Shown piece after piece: positions 6,208 through 6,433 of a stretch of DNA of 6,433 bases; positions within the stretch are counted from its first letter, which is position 1, and every line of letters begins with the position of its first letter. The notes under the pieces are model-generated. The model had not been told where the DNA came from and made no database searches. It saw nothing but the letters and a program-made list of their open reading frames with translations. Source of the stretch: Phycisphaerales bacterium (GTDB taxonomy: Bacteria; Planctomycetota; Phycisphaerae; Sedimentisphaerales; Anaerobacaceae); NCBI GenBank assembly GCA_011057845.1, contig DSDB01000330.1, forward strand, positions 1-6,433. The letters run 5' to 3'. The translations under genes and the position numbers were made by a program.

Positions 6208-6433
6208 ATGGACAAGCAGAGAATCGAAACATTGTTGCAGGAGCTGGCCGAGCAGCCCGTCGGCGACTATCGGCCGGGCCTGGCCCAGGACATCAAATCC
6301 CAGGTGCCCCCGCGCCTCCACCCCCACCGCGGCCTGGACACCATCAACATCATCATCGACCTGCGGATCAGCCGCGTCGCCGCCGCCGTCGTCATCATCG
6401 GCACGCTCCTGTTCTTTGCCCGGTTCTTCCACC
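6208..6433 (+). CDS. Small membrane protein downstream of sigma factor, 3'-truncated
   Basis: A frame open from the ATG at 6208 to the window end (75 residues seen) begins MDKQRIETLLQELAEQ. A charged cytoplasm-like segment of about 50 residues (VGDYRPGLAQDIKSQVPPRL, then LDTINIIIDLRIS) leads to one hydrophobic segment, VAAAVVIIGTLLFFARFF (about 57-74). It starts 14 bp after the sigma factor stop, with a weak AGG 8 nt upstream, so the two are very likely co-transcribed. I recall similar proteins following ECF sigma genes in planctomycetes, but I cannot name the family. By position and shape (short soluble N-terminus, then a membrane span) it could be an anti-sigma factor, yet the HxxxCxxC zinc anti-sigma motif is absent from the visible part. 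The antisense frame here is a shadow. Confidence 0.75.
   Translation, partial: MDKQRIETLLQELAEQPVGDYRPGLAQDIKSQVPPRLHPHRGLDTINIIIDLRISRVAAAVVIIGTLLFFARFFH

Noticed and set aside
6190..6432. Open frame of 80 codons on the - strand at the right edge
   Set aside because: It is antisense to the downstream membrane protein gene, and its acidic D/G repeats come from the complement of ATC/GTC-rich transmembrane codons.

Overview
This GC-rich bacterial window carries six protein-coding genes, two of them cut by the window edges, and no RNA genes, CRISPR arrays, transposases or integrases that I can see. The best guess at the source is a planctomycete, perhaps of the Phycisphaerae. Three things point there: a secreted PQQ-propeller protein opening with a WPQFxGPxRxG motif, a GH3 lipoprotein, and an ECF sigma factor followed at once by a small one-TM protein of a kind I associate with that phylum. 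This assignment is inference; no marker gene is present.

Left block (1-1451, + strand): the 3' part of a gene for a protein with an HsdR-N-like N-terminus and a C-terminal DUF5655 domain. It overlaps by 4 bp with a HAD-IIIA phosphatase gene resembling GmhB, so the two are probably translationally coupled. A long near-perfect palindrome (1491-1530) separates this block from the convergent GH3 gene.

Central block (1542-5378, - strand): a PQQ-like beta-propeller protein gene (upstream) and a GH3 beta-glucosidase gene (downstream). Both products carry export signals. They lie 171 bp apart, and the GH3 gene has its own very good sigma-70-type promoter with a leader of about 120 nt, so they need not form one transcription unit. 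The propeller gene contains an in-frame 62-bp imperfect palindrome built of heptanucleotide repeats, which looks like a repeat element inserted into a working gene.

Right block (5532-6433, + strand): an ECF sigma factor gene, divergent from the propeller gene, with an extended -10 promoter overlapped on its upstream side by an inverted repeat. It is followed 14 bp later by the truncated start of a one-TM protein gene that may encode the sigma factor's partner.

Nothing here amounts to a clear new defence or mobile system. The most unusual items are the heptamer palindrome inside a coding sequence, the two intergenic inverted repeats, and the DUF5655 protein/HAD phosphatase gene pair.
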